Assembly (NCBI GenBank): GCA_002726235.1
Contig: PBSN01000013.1
Location: 14,124-78,123, forward strand
DNA: 64,000 nucleotides
Origin: Nitrospiraceae bacterium
GTDB lineage: Bacteria; Nitrospirota; Nitrospiria; Nitrospirales; UBA2166
Direction: 5' to 3'
A program made the position numbers and the translations under genes. Below the pieces are notes generated by a model. The model made no database searches. It saw only the letters and a program-made list of their open reading frames with translations, and was not told where the DNA came from. Below, piece after piece: positions 45,956 through 54,625 of this stretch (positions within the stretch are counted from its first letter, which is position 1; each line of letters opens with the position of its first letter).

Positions 45956-46537
45956 ATGGAAGTTAAGAAGAAAGAAATAGCCGAAGAGCCCGAAGATTGT
46001 GGCTGTGGCGTGACGCGACGCCAGGTCATGGTTGGGGCAGCAGTCGGTACGGCAGCCCTTGCGGCGTCGGGTCTTGTGACCGGCAAGCCGGCGATTGCAG
46101 GAAGTATGGACGGATACCCAAGGAAGTTGATTGGTACGGTGAGCGGTCTTTCGACTGACCAGCCGCAGGTGTTCACGTATCCTCAGGATGCTCCATCGAT
46201 TTTCCGGTCTGCGCTCGTAAAGCTCGGCGTTCCGGCGGTTGATGGTGTTGGCCCTGAAGGTGATATCGTGGCCTTTAACGGGCGATGCCCTCATCAGGGT
46301 GGCGAGCTCGTTCCTGAAGACGACACTCTTCGGTACGATGGGGCGTCGAAAACCATGGGTCCGTGCCCGTGGCACCTTTCAACATTTGACGTGAGCAATG
46401 AAGGTATGATCACCAGTGCTCATTCCACCCAAAACCTGCCACAGATCGTGTTGGAGGTTGAGGGGGACAACATTTACGCAGTTGGTGTAAAGGGGCTCAT
46501 TTACGGGATGCCCTCCAACTTGATGCAAGTGAGCTAA
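45956..46537 (+). CDS. Tat-exported Rieske [2Fe-2S] subunit (AioB/IdrB-like)
   Basis: A 193-residue Rieske protein. The N-terminus has a twin-arginine signal (TRRQVMVGAAVGTAALAASG at about residues 18-37). The cluster ligands are C111-P-H113 and C137-PW-H140, the standard C-X-H and C-X2-H pair. It lies 12 bp before the molybdopterin subunit, so the two form the two-subunit enzyme, as AioAB. The large subunit lacks its own signal and is probably carried out by this one. It transfers electrons between the catalytic subunit and periplasmic cytochromes. Confidence 0.93.
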   Translation: MEVKKKEIAEEPEDCGCGVTRRQVMVGAAVGTAALAASGLVTGKPAIAGSMDGYPRKLIGTVSGLSTDQPQVFTYPQDAPSIFRSALVKLGVPAVDGVGPEGDIVAFNGRCPHQGGELVPEDDTLRYDGASKTMGPCPWHLSTFDVSNEGMITSAHSTQNLPQIVLEVEGDNIYAVGVKGLIYGMPSNLMQVS

Positions 46538-46549
46538 GGAGGGGAACTC

Positions 46550-49243
46550 ATGGCAGGAACAAGCTTCAGTAATGTAGGGTTCGCGAAAGACGAACCTACT
46601 GATAAGGTACCCCTTCCTCCGAAAGATGCGAAGGTGTATCCGACGGCCTGCGATTACTGCATCGTTGGCTGTGCCTATAAAGCGTTTGTATGGCCTAAGG
46701 GAACCGAAGGCGGCCCGGCGGCTGGCGACAATGCCTACGGCGTTGATTTTCCGCGGGTGGATGCACTGGCGGGTTGGTGGCCAACCCCCAACCAGTACAA
46801 TGAAGCCTACATTGACGGCAAGCTCCACAGTATTGTCGTAATTCCTGATGGCAATGCCACGGTAGTGAACCGTGCTGGAAACCACAGTATTCGTGGTGGA
46901 GCAATTGCGCAGAAAATTTACAATCCCAACAAGGGCACTCGGGATCGGCTTCAGACCCCGATGATGCGGGTTGGGAATTATCACCTTCCGGTGTCTTGGG
47001 ACACCGCGACGCGTGTGGCCGGTGAATTGATGCGCTACACCGTCAATGAGTTTGGGGAGCTGGCGTTGACCGGAAAGGTCGGCAGCTATATTTTCTGGGA
47101 AAATACCTATGCCTGGACCAAGCTCATGATGCAGCAGTTCGAGACCATGATGGTTGCGCACCATGATAAGCCGTCATGGAGTTTCGGGGCGGATAGTTCC
47201 GCCATGTCGGCGCTCGGTATCAATGCGTTTGCGCCGGCCTATGATGATTACTCCACGGCAGAGGTGATCTTCTCGTCCGGTACGGATTCTTACGAGGATC
47301 ATACCGTGCTCTGGACGGAGTGGATTCAGCAGGCGGAGCCGACCATGATTTATGTGCTTCCGCGTCAATCGAAGGGTGTGCCGTGGGCACTTTCCCGTGG
47401 TGGTGTGTACCTTGAAGTTTATCCTGGTACCGACGTTCCGGTTATGAACGCGATCTCTCGCGTGATTATTGAGAATGGCTGGTATGACAAGAGCTGGCTC
47501 AATTATCACGGTGTGACCCGTCATGACATTAATGCGGGCATGGGACGTGGAAAGCGGAATAGCCACAAGCAGTGGCGTACTACCAAATGGGGACTGACGC
47601 TGTCTGAGTTCAAGCAGTTCATCCTCAATGACGAATTTTCAACGTTAGAGGCTGCAGAGAAGATTGCCGGCGTTAAACGTGCCGATATCGTTCGAGCGGC
47701 TGAAATTATGGCGAAGCCGAAGCCAGATGGTTCGCGGACCAAGACCTCGTTCTTGAATGAGAAGGGGAACTATTGGTCGAACAATTGGCTGAACAACGCG
47801 GGCTTTGTGAACTTGGCGTTCTTGTGCGGCGCTGGGACTCGTCTCGGTCAGGTCATCGGCCGTGGTGGTGGACACCAACGTGGCATGATTCAGGGAAGCA
47901 AGTTCCTTTCGCATAAATCGCCTAACCGTTATGGGCAGAATACTCGAGTTGCTGGCGATGTCGACCAGTGGGTGCAGGCCGGCCATGCCCGTTTCTTCTA
48001 CCTGACGGCTTGTCAGTGGACCAACTGTAGCTGCGCTGCAAGCGACCTGTCGGAAACCATTGCGGATCAGACAGTCAGAATGCCGCAGCAGCTCCAAAGT
48101 ACCGATGCCGATCATGCGATTCAGGTCTTAAAAGAAAGAATGCAGAATCGTGGGTTGGTGCTGGTGCATCAAGACGTGTATGCCCGTGATGTCACTGAGA
48201 TGGCGGATATCGTTTTGCCTGCCGCACAGTGGGGCGAGGCTGACTTGACGCGTGCTCAGGGTGAGCGGCGTATGCGTGCGTACAGTAAGTTCACCGATCC
48301 TCCCGGAGATGCCAAGCCGGACTGGTGGATTACACAAAAGATTGGGCAGTATGCAGGGTTTGGGGCAAACGGCTTTAACTGGAAGACCAACCGCGACGTG
48401 TTGAAAGAAGCCGCGCGTTATTCCAGAAAGGGCGTGTTGGAGTATGCCCCGCTGATTCGGTACACCACCCGCTTGAAAGCGGATCCGTTCAAGTTCATCC
48501 AGTCCTTGGGGTCGACAGGTTTGCAGACGCCCATTCGGTTGGACTTGGGCAAGTTGGTTGGAACCAAAAAGCTCCACTATGAATCTGCGCCGCAGATGCG
48601 TCACGAAGAGAACACCACGCACCACAAAAAGCTGTTCAACTGGTTCACCTTCTCCACAGGGAAGGCGATGTTCTTCAAGACCGATTGGCGGCTGTTCTCT
48701 GATTACTTTGAGCGGATTAAACCACGCGGTGATGAACTGTGGGTGACCAACGGCCGCGTGAATGAAATCTGGCAGTCCTTGTATGACGATCTTCGTCGTC
48801 CATATATCATGCAGCGGTATCCGATGAACTTCATCGAGATGCATAAAGACGATGCTGCCGCGCGTGGTATTGAGACGGGCGATCTCGTCGCGGTCGAAAA
48901 CGATGACCTGCTGATTCAAACCGGTGGTCAGTTCGGTGTCCGCGATGAAGACTCGCTCTTTACGGGGCTGATGAAGAATGGGCACATCAAACGGTCTCGT
49001 GCCGCTCTGACCGCTATGGCTGTTGTGAATACCGACGTCAAGAAGGGCGTCACCTTCATGTACTTCCTGTGGCCAGGGTCTTCGTTTAACAGCTTGATGC
49101 ATGCTGTTCCGGATCCGATTACTGCTGCTCCGCGGTATAAGACTGCGAAGGGCCGGATTCGTAAGATCGGTGAGACGGCTGCGAAGCGGAGCGGGATCCT
49201 CAGGGGTCTTGAGCACAAAAACACCATGCCGGAATGGGCCTAA
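46550..49243 (+). CDS. AioA/IdrA-family molybdopterin oxidoreductase catalytic subunit
   Basis: An 897-residue large subunit of the arsenite oxidase/iodate reductase branch of the DMSO reductase superfamily. It binds bis-MGD molybdenum and a [3Fe-4S] cluster. The cluster motif is C34-DY-C37-IVG-C41, closely matching AioA, in which the same motif is CHFCIVGC. By eye, two of the arsenite-site residues align (R438 and H442 in RGGGHQ; E184 in WENTY) but the His equivalent to AioA His195 is Lys176. This argues against plain arsenite oxidase. The flanking Rieske and di-haem peroxidase genes match iodate reductase IdrABP1P2. No signal peptide; export as a complex with the Rieske protein. Iodate is a candidate substrate; arsenite or another oxyanion remain possible. 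Confidence 0.88.
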   Translation: MAGTSFSNVGFAKDEPTDKVPLPPKDAKVYPTACDYCIVGCAYKAFVWPKGTEGGPAAGDNAYGVDFPRVDALAGWWPTPNQYNEAYIDGKLHSIVVIPDGNATVVNRAGNHSIRGGAIAQKIYNPNKGTRDRLQTPMMRVGNYHLPVSWDTATRVAGELMRYTVNEFGELALTGKVGSYIFWENTYAWTKLMMQQFETMMVAHHDKPSWSFGADSSAMSALGINAFAPAYDDYSTAEVIFSSGTDSYEDHTVLWTEWIQQAEPTMIYVLPRQSKGVPWALSRGGVYLEVYPGTDVPVMNAISRVIIENGWYDKSWLNYHGVTRHDINAGMGRGKRNSHKQWRTTKWGLTLSEFKQFILNDEFSTLEAAEKIAGVKRADIVRAAEIMAKPKPDGSRTKTSFLNEKGNYWSNNWLNNAGFVNLAFLCGAGTRLGQVIGRGGGHQRGMIQGSKFLSHKSPNRYGQNTRVAGDVDQWVQAGHARFFYLTACQWTNCSCAASDLSETIADQTVRMPQQLQSTDADHAIQVLKERMQNRGLVLVHQDVYARDVTEMADIVLPAAQWGEADLTRAQGERRMRAYSKFTDPPGDAKPDWWITQKIGQYAGFGANGFNWKTNRDVLKEAARYSRKGVLEYAPLIRYTTRLKADPFKFIQSLGSTGLQTPIRLDLGKLVGTKKLHYESAPQMRHEENTTHHKKLFNWFTFSTGKAMFFKTDWRLFSDYFERIKPRGDELWVTNGRVNEIWQSLYDDLRRPYIMQRYPMNFIEMHKDDAAARGIETGDLVAVENDDLLIQTGGQFGVRDEDSLFTGLMKNGHIKRSRAALTAMAVVNTDVKKGVTFMYFLWPGSSFNSLMHAVPDPITAAPRYKTAKGRIRKIGETAAKRSGILRGLEHKNTMPEWA

Positions 49244-49296
49244 CATCACCCTATTGAGGTATGTGATTAACACGCAACGTGACATATGGACTGGTG

Positions 49297-49328
49297 CCTT
49301 GCGAGGAGGCAGTATTCTCCTCGCAAGG
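49297..49328 (+). other. Stable intercistronic hairpin
   Basis: A perfect 12-bp stem CCTTGCGAGGAG / CTCCTCGCAAGG with loop GCAGTATT lies in the 161-bp gap after the molybdopterin subunit. There is no T-run. It may protect the upstream message and set the relative expression of the catalytic subunits and the downstream electron-transfer genes. Confidence 0.7.
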
Positions 49329-49404
49329 GCCTGGTTCGTGCATGAAATTAACTTTCGCAACTACAGTGTTTCGAGTTAGAGAAAGAGGGGAGGATCTAAG
49401 TCAC

Positions 49405-50286
49405 ATGAAAAAGCTACTTACACTTGCGGTGGCCGGCGTCTTTTTAGCCTTTGGCTTTGCCGCGACTGCGGATGCGCAGATTAAAAAACCAGGTTTCCAG
49501 AAAAAAGCTCCAAAAATGCCGAAGACGGCTTATGCTGAAGGTTCCGCTGGCGGCGGATCTGTGGCCGGGAAAGTGTCCTACTCTGGCAAGGTGCCGGATC
49601 CAAAGCCGTTTACCATCAGCAAAAATCCTGAAGTTTGTGGAATTGAAGGCAGTGGAAAAGCAACGAGTGGCGGCCAGCAGTACTCTACAGAGGGCCAGCG
49701 AGTCTTCCACTTCACCTATGCGCCGGGCGGTGTCGCACAGCATGCTGTTGTCTTCATCGAGGGCATTGAAACCGGCAAGCCGTGGGGCGATTTTGGCGCA
49801 AAGATGGACATTCGTGCCGAGGATTGCGCATTTCTTGAGTACCAGAACCTCGTCCGTGACGGAACCACCGTGTTTGAGACGGTCAACCTTGACTCCGTAC
49901 TCCACAACCCGCATACGTTCTATTTTGCGGGCAAAGCGCGGAAGACCTTCTTTAACGTAGCCGTCAACCCCAAAGGCGAAAAAGGCGATAAGACCGGATT
50001 CACCTTCGCAGGCAAGATGGCGATGAAAAAGGGCAAGGCTCGCGTTTTCAAGTTAGAGTGCGACCAGCATGATTTCATGCATTCATGGGGTTGGAATGCG
50101 TCAAACCCTTACGCGCAAATCGTCGCGGCTGATGGAACCTACACTTTGGATGGCGTTCCGGATGGAACCTACAATGTGTGTGTCTGGCATCCAGAGACCG
50201 GGATTTGGTGTGATGAAGTGGCTGTTGCTGGGGCAACGACTCACGACTTCACCATTTGCAACAAAATGAAAAAAGGCTGCTCGTAA
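49405..50286 (+). CDS. Exported cupredoxin-like protein with putative type 1 copper site
   Basis: A 293-residue secreted protein. The signal peptide (residues 1-22, ending ADAQ) and GAGGGGAGG upstream fix the start at ATG 49405; an upstream in-frame ATG lies in the intergenic hairpin region. The beta-rich body has VLHNPHTF (H167, H170) and the motif C219-DQ-H222-DF-M225. Cys-X2-His-X2-Met with an upstream His-Asn is the arrangement of cupredoxin type 1 copper ligands, as in pseudoazurin CTPHYAM. The C-terminal 70 residues (DGTYTLDGVPDGTYNVCVW) look like a carboxypeptidase regulatory-type beta domain. It lies between the catalytic and second peroxidase genes, so electron transfer to the Rieske/Mo enzyme is plausible. 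Confidence 0.8.
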   Translation: MKKLLTLAVAGVFLAFGFAATADAQIKKPGFQKKAPKMPKTAYAEGSAGGGSVAGKVSYSGKVPDPKPFTISKNPEVCGIEGSGKATSGGQQYSTEGQRVFHFTYAPGGVAQHAVVFIEGIETGKPWGDFGAKMDIRAEDCAFLEYQNLVRDGTTVFETVNLDSVLHNPHTFYFAGKARKTFFNVAVNPKGEKGDKTGFTFAGKMAMKKGKARVFKLECDQHDFMHSWGWNASNPYAQIVAADGTYTLDGVPDGTYNVCVWHPETGIWCDEVAVAGATTHDFTICNKMKKGCS

Positions 50287-50320
50287 ACCTTTAAAGGCCG
50301 ATTAAACTGGAGGTAATGCA

Positions 50321-51652
50321 ATGAAAACTCCGTTAGGGAAATACGCTATTGCGGTAGCGGGGATTGCCGTGGCCTTTGGGTTCTTCGTGGCAATATCCGT
50401 TACTCCGAGTGCGGTTCAGGCCGGGACGACCATCATCACGGTACCTGACGTTGCGCCGCTGCCGCCGGCGCCATTTACCGACGCCCGAATCGTCAATATC
50501 GGGCGCCAGATGTTTTTTGACAAGATGCTGGCTGCTGATGGACAGCAGGGTTGCAAATTGTGTCATGATCCGAAGTTTGGATGGGCGCATGATAAGCAAA
50601 TTTCACCGGGCTATCCTTCGACCATGCATTGGCGGAATTCGCAATCTGTCATGAACACAGCCCATCGCGATGGAGGTGAGTTGGGGCAGACCGGTAACTG
50701 GGGCGGGCTCAGTGCCGCCATACAGTACAAGTGGTCATCGCCGTATTTCCTCGCCCGTGACGGCCGTTTGGTCGTTCAGGTGTGGCGGCAGTTCCCTGGG
50801 TACATGAAGATGTGGAAGGAAGTGTATGGGCATATGCCGTCCTACCCAACCATGCGGGATAGCCTTGTTGAATTTACCAAGACCATTAATTCACAAAATG
50901 TGCCGCTGGATTCGTATCTCCAAGGCAATGACAAAGCACTGTCAGGGATGGCGAAAAACGGATTATCTCTCTTCAAGGGCAAAGCGCGTTGCATTTTGTG
51001 TCACAATGGCGCGTTGCTCTCCGATGAGAAGTACCATAACCTGATGATCCCGAAGAATCCGATTGTTGACATCGATCCGTTGATGCAATTCAACCGTCGG
51101 TTTTCGTTCCGCAACCTTGGGACTCCAGGCAACGATGTCTGGTGCCGTGGTAACGTGCCGGATCTTGTTGATTATCAGCCACAGCCCTGTTCTGAGGGTA
51201 AAGAGCCGATGTTTGATATGGGACGTTTCACTGTCACCAAGGACTGGGGCGATCTCCACAAATTCAAGACAGCCATGTTGCGTGACGTCAGCCGGACATC
51301 GCCCTATGGGCATAACGGCATGATGGGCGCTTCGTTGGACGAAGTGGTGGAGTTCTATAACAAAGGCGGCGGCCCGATGTGGCAGCCGACGCACGTCCAC
51401 TTCGCCGAGATGGTGAAGGCTCCTGCGATCAAGCCATTGGGCTTGACCTCACAGGAACAGGCTGATTTGGTGGCCTTCCTTGACGAAGGGCTTACCGGGT
51501 CGAAAATTATTGTGGAAGAGGTCAATGCATTTCCTCCACCACAAGCTCGTCCGGTGCAAACAATTCGGCTGTTGGAAACAAACTGGACTCACCTGAAGAG
51601 CGACAAGTATGGTAAGGGTGAGGCTATCGATACACTGCACGGCCACAGGTAG
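50321..51652 (+). CDS. Di-haem cytochrome c peroxidase (IdrP-like), second
   Basis: A 443-residue exported di-haem protein of the cytochrome c peroxidase family. Signal peptide residues 1-31 (ending VQA) and haem sites C78-KL-CH82 and C224-IL-CH228. GGAGGT lies before ATG 50321. It shares DARIVNIGRQMFFDKMLAADG with bacterial peroxidases and is clearly different from the first copy at 44355, so it is a paralogue rather than a recent duplicate. Two such genes beside the AioA-type enzyme are the feature seen in iodate reductase operons. Confidence 0.9.
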   Translation: MKTPLGKYAIAVAGIAVAFGFFVAISVTPSAVQAGTTIITVPDVAPLPPAPFTDARIVNIGRQMFFDKMLAADGQQGCKLCHDPKFGWAHDKQISPGYPSTMHWRNSQSVMNTAHRDGGELGQTGNWGGLSAAIQYKWSSPYFLARDGRLVVQVWRQFPGYMKMWKEVYGHMPSYPTMRDSLVEFTKTINSQNVPLDSYLQGNDKALSGMAKNGLSLFKGKARCILCHNGALLSDEKYHNLMIPKNPIVDIDPLMQFNRRFSFRNLGTPGNDVWCRGNVPDLVDYQPQPCSEGKEPMFDMGRFTVTKDWGDLHKFKTAMLRDVSRTSPYGHNGMMGASLDEVVEFYNKGGGPMWQPTHVHFAEMVKAPAIKPLGLTSQEQADLVAFLDEGLTGSKIIVEEVNAFPPPQARPVQTIRLLETNWTHLKSDKYGKGEAIDTLHGHR

Positions 51653-51668
51653 GCCAGCAGAAGTGTGA

Positions 51669-51760
51669 TCCCTGGCAGCTTTCTTGTCAAAGCTGTCAGG
51701 GTGGAGTATAAAAAAGGGGTGGGTTGGCGATTTGTTGCGGCCGCTCACCCTTTTTTTTGT
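51669..51760 (+). terminator. Two consecutive terminator-like hairpins
   Basis: CCCTGGCAGCTTT / AAAGCTGTCAGGG (51669-51701, one mismatch) is followed by an A-rich GGGGTGGG ... CTCACCC stem that ends in a run of eight T (51711-51760). This separates the peroxidase gene from the monohaem cytochrome, so the cytochrome may have its own promoter or depend on read-through. Confidence 0.75.
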
Positions 51761-51795
51761 GGGTTCAACGAAACGATTTTTAAGGGGGGCGAATA

Positions 51796-52287
51796 GTGAA
51801 GGTAATGAGAGGAGTGCTCGCGCTTGCAATAGCGGTAGCGTTCATGGCAGGAGGCCTCTTTGTGGGGACGCCGGACGTGGGAGCTGCGAAGCTCAAGGCG
51901 CAGGTTGCCATACCAAAGAAGTATGAGGGGAAACATATGCCGGAAGGTGGCTGGACTGATCCCAAGCTGATTGCGCGTGGGAAAGAGGTCTATACCGGCA
52001 AGGTCAACAAAAAAGTGAAATGTTCAAAATGCCATGGCAAAAAAGGAAAACCTAAAGCCAAAGGCGCGCGGGATTTCCGGAAGGCCGCCAACATGGAAAA
52101 GTTTTCTGATACCTATTGGTTTTACCGCATTGCCGATGGGGTTCCGAAAACGCTGATGAAGGGCTGGTTGGGCAAAATCACCGAAGACGATATTTGGGCG
52201 GTGATGGCGTACGAGAACATGTTTTCCCACGGGGGGAAGCCGGCTGTGCCTGATAAGTCAAAGTGGGCAGCCCCTAAATTTAAATAA
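51796..52287 (+). CDS. Monohaem cytochrome c
   Basis: A 163-residue exported cytochrome c. The signal peptide ends about residue 30 (VGAAK). The haem motif is C76-SK-CH80 within VKCSKCHGKKGKPK, and a Met in TLMKGW is the likely sixth ligand. The start is GTG 51796 after AAGGGGGGC, with an ATG three codons later as alternative. The mature protein is very basic (many Lys), which suits docking with acidic redox partners. It probably supplies or removes electrons for the peroxidases and the Rieske/Mo enzyme. Confidence 0.88.
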   Translation: MKVMRGVLALAIAVAFMAGGLFVGTPDVGAAKLKAQVAIPKKYEGKHMPEGGWTDPKLIARGKEVYTGKVNKKVKCSKCHGKKGKPKAKGARDFRKAANMEKFSDTYWFYRIADGVPKTLMKGWLGKITEDDIWAVMAYENMFSHGGKPAVPDKSKWAAPKFK

Positions 52288-52319
52288 GACGACACTTGAT
52301 GGGTTGATTTTGAGAGTGC

Positions 52320-52350
52320 GTGGAGATGAGGGCGTTGCTCTCGTCTCCAC
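52320..52350 (+). terminator. Hairpin after the cytochrome c gene
   Basis: GTGGAGATGAG / CTCGTCTCCAC, an 11-bp stem with one G-T pair and a nine-base loop, followed by ATCTTTC. Terminator activity is plausible, though the T-run is weak. Confidence 0.5.
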
Positions 52351-52416
52351 ATCTTTCGGCAGTGGTGCCACGCTACATTTGATAGAACCTACGCATTGAT
52401 ACGATAAGGACAAAGC

Positions 52417-52914
52417 ATGGCACGAGACTTATTTGAGATTCGCACTGAAGTGAAACGAATTTCTCGGCACTTGAATATTCTCTCCGACAAAGTTTCGAGT
52501 CGCGCGGAAAAACAGGACTTGGATGCCGAGCAGGTATTCATCGCCATTGACGAGCTTCGGAGCAACTTAACCGAAGTGCAAGCGCTATCGCTGAATTTGG
52601 TCGAAGGGGCAAATCCGGAAGCCGATTCCGATCTCACGCGGAAAAATCTTCGTGCCCAGTTTAAGGAAGTGGGGATGCTTGTTGACGTCGTGCGACGTCG
52701 CGGAGCGTCAACATCTCGGCTGGTCAATGATATCTTGACCGCCGCGTCTGAAATTGCAGATCATTCCGATCATCTTGCGGCTCTCGACATCGACCTCGAC
52801 CAGCTTGGACAGCGCCAACCGGAGTTAGCGGAATATTCAAACGAGCTGACCTCTGCACCAGTTCGGGCTGCTGGAGAGATGACAGACGTTGACGGTGAAG
52901 TCCAGGAACACTAG
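52417..52914 (+). CDS. Helical hypothetical protein, 165 aa
   Basis: A soluble, strongly charged protein with long helices and heptad-like spacing (FEIRTEVKRISRHLNILSDK), probably a coiled coil, and few cysteines or glycines. No signal or membrane segment. There is no recognised family. It is separated from the oxyanion-enzyme cluster by a hairpin, so co-function is not established. The next gene begins 56 bp later. Confidence 0.7.
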   Translation: MARDLFEIRTEVKRISRHLNILSDKVSSRAEKQDLDAEQVFIAIDELRSNLTEVQALSLNLVEGANPEADSDLTRKNLRAQFKEVGMLVDVVRRRGASTSRLVNDILTAASEIADHSDHLAALDIDLDQLGQRQPELAEYSNELTSAPVRAAGEMTDVDGEVQEH

Positions 52915-52970
52915 GTTATCGCACTGATCAACGCTCGATCGAAAACTCCTTCATCTTTCTTTTTCGGCAA

Positions 52971-53870
52971 ATGAAACTATTGTGGATTGTGGTGATGCCC
53001 CTCGCGGGGCTGTGGATGGTCTTGGCTCATGCTGAATCCCCTCCTTCCACGTGGGTTTTGATTCCTGCCGGTGAGTTCATCATGGGAAGCAGCGCGGAAG
53101 ATATTGAGCATGGGACTGGGTTGTGTGAAACCGACTGCACCACCAAAGTGGGAGACTTGATGGGGGACGTTGAAGCCTTGAGGGTGTGTCGGGGGCAGTG
53201 CAAGCCAGAAATGTTTGGCAACGAAACGCCAGTGCATCGTGTCTATCTTGATGCCTACTTTCTCGATAAATTCCTCGTAACCAACGCTCAGTATCGTGAG
53301 TTCGTTGTCGCCAAGGGTCGTCCTGCGCCACGCAATGAATCCAGGGCAAAGTATACGCTCTGGAAGGGGGATACGGTCCCGCAGGCAATCATGCAACAGC
53401 CGGTGATCAATGTTTCATGGTATGATGCACGAGCCTATTGTCGGTGGGTTGGGGGGAGATTACCGACAGAAGCCGAGTGGGAAAAAGCCGCTCGTGGGCC
53501 GGATGGGCTGAGGTATCCGTGGGGCCATGAGATGCCGACACCGTCTCATGCCAACTATGGCCGACCATGGAGTGGAGACACGACGTTATCGCCGGTTGGG
53601 CAGTTTGAAAAGGGGAAGAGTCCCTACGGCATTTATGACATGGCAGGGAACGTGTGGCAATGGACGAATGATTGGTATGCCGAGCATTACTACGACGTGA
53701 GTCCAAAACAAAATCCCCAGGGCCCCAAACGAGGTCGCAACAAAACTGTTCGTGCGGGGTCGTGGATCAACATCCCTGCAGTCATCCATTCGGCGTCACG
53801 TGTGGGGTATGATCCACTCAACCGAATCTATGATATTGGCATTCGGTGTGCCAAGGGTGTCAAGGGGTGA
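52971..53870 (+). CDS. SUMF1/FGE-like protein, exported
   Basis: A 299-residue paralogue of the protein at 31085. It has a signal peptide (residues 1-21, ending AHAES) and a SUMF1 domain (VLIPAGEFIMGSS, then YPWGHEMPT, YDMAGNVWQWTNDWYAEHY and GIRC). An extra Cys-rich insert at residues 45-75 (GLCETDCTTKVGD, then RVCRGQCKPE) is unusual. The active-site cysteine pair is again missing, so formylglycine generation is unlikely. SUMF1-like proteins often bind or assemble exported partners. It lies just after the cytochrome cluster, so it may act in the same compartment. Confidence 0.85.
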   Translation: MKLLWIVVMPLAGLWMVLAHAESPPSTWVLIPAGEFIMGSSAEDIEHGTGLCETDCTTKVGDLMGDVEALRVCRGQCKPEMFGNETPVHRVYLDAYFLDKFLVTNAQYREFVVAKGRPAPRNESRAKYTLWKGDTVPQAIMQQPVINVSWYDARAYCRWVGGRLPTEAEWEKAARGPDGLRYPWGHEMPTPSHANYGRPWSGDTTLSPVGQFEKGKSPYGIYDMAGNVWQWTNDWYAEHYYDVSPKQNPQGPKRGRNKTVRAGSWINIPAVIHSASRVGYDPLNRIYDIGIRCAKGVKG

Positions 53871-53922
53871 CCACGCGTCACAGGGCAAGATTTCAATGGA
53901 CAACAAATCGGAGGTATCCACT

Positions 53923-54414
53923 ATGACACGACTAGTTCTTATTCTCATGATGATGGGGATTGGTACCAACGCATTGGCTGCGGATGATCCCAGTATTAAA
54001 GGGGAAAAGCGGTCATCTATCCAGGCAGCGATGAGTACGCACATTGCGGAAAACTCTGTGGACGGGCGGTATGTTCTCTATGATCCCATTGACGACAAGG
54101 TTCTCAAGTTGAAACTCGACGACCTTCACGATGGGATTGTCCAAAAGTCAGATTTCTATGTGAGCTGCGCAGATTTTTCTGCCAGCGACGGGACGTATTA
54201 CGATCTCGATTTCATGGTGGTAGAGAACGACGGCGAGTATAAAGCGTTGCAAGGGTTCGTACACAAGGTAGGAGATACCAAGCGGAAGTATCATTTGGAA
54301 AATACGGTGGACACAACAACTGTTGCAAGTGTACAGGAGACTGCGAAAGCAACGGAGACGTCCGACACCTTCACTCTTTTTGGGTTTGATCTGAGTTGGC
54401 TGAAGTTTTGGTGA
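53923..54414 (+). CDS. Exported hypothetical protein, 163 aa
   Basis: A 163-residue protein with a signal peptide (MTRLVLILMMMGIGTNALA) starting at ATG 53923, where GGAGG lies eight bases upstream. The mature part is beta-rich and acidic (DGRYVLYDPIDDKVLKLKL, then CADFSASDGTYYDLDFMV). It resembles periplasmic proteins of unknown function with no family I can name. It sits 52 bp after the SUMF1-like gene and is probably co-transcribed with it. Confidence 0.75.
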   Translation: MTRLVLILMMMGIGTNALAADDPSIKGEKRSSIQAAMSTHIAENSVDGRYVLYDPIDDKVLKLKLDDLHDGIVQKSDFYVSCADFSASDGTYYDLDFMVVENDGEYKALQGFVHKVGDTKRKYHLENTVDTTTVASVQETAKATETSDTFTLFGFDLSWLKFW

Positions 54415-54625
54415 GGGTGGCGGTGCTGTTCACCATTTCTGTAATTCGCTGAGGCGGTTTAATACGGCCAAGATGCAGGGCCTGAGATCGATGCCTTGGA
54501 ATGTGTGTTGCAAAAGTGCATGGTGACGATGATTGTTTTCCCATCTTTCTTGAGGAGTAAAGCTTGGGGAAATAATCGTCGTGAACCTTGTTTTCTCCTC
54601 GAAGCAACGATCGTTGATGGCTGCT

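Noticed and set aside
46550-49243. Nitrite oxidoreductase NxrA or arsenite oxidase AioA
   Set aside because: The C-X2-C-X3-C motif and Rieske partner exclude NxrA. Arsenite oxidase is weakened by Lys176 and the two flanking peroxidases, but is kept as an alternative in the entry.
48128-49360. 410-residue minus-strand frame opposite the molybdopterin subunit
   Set aside because: Shadow of the AioA/IdrA-like gene, whose motifs are unambiguous.
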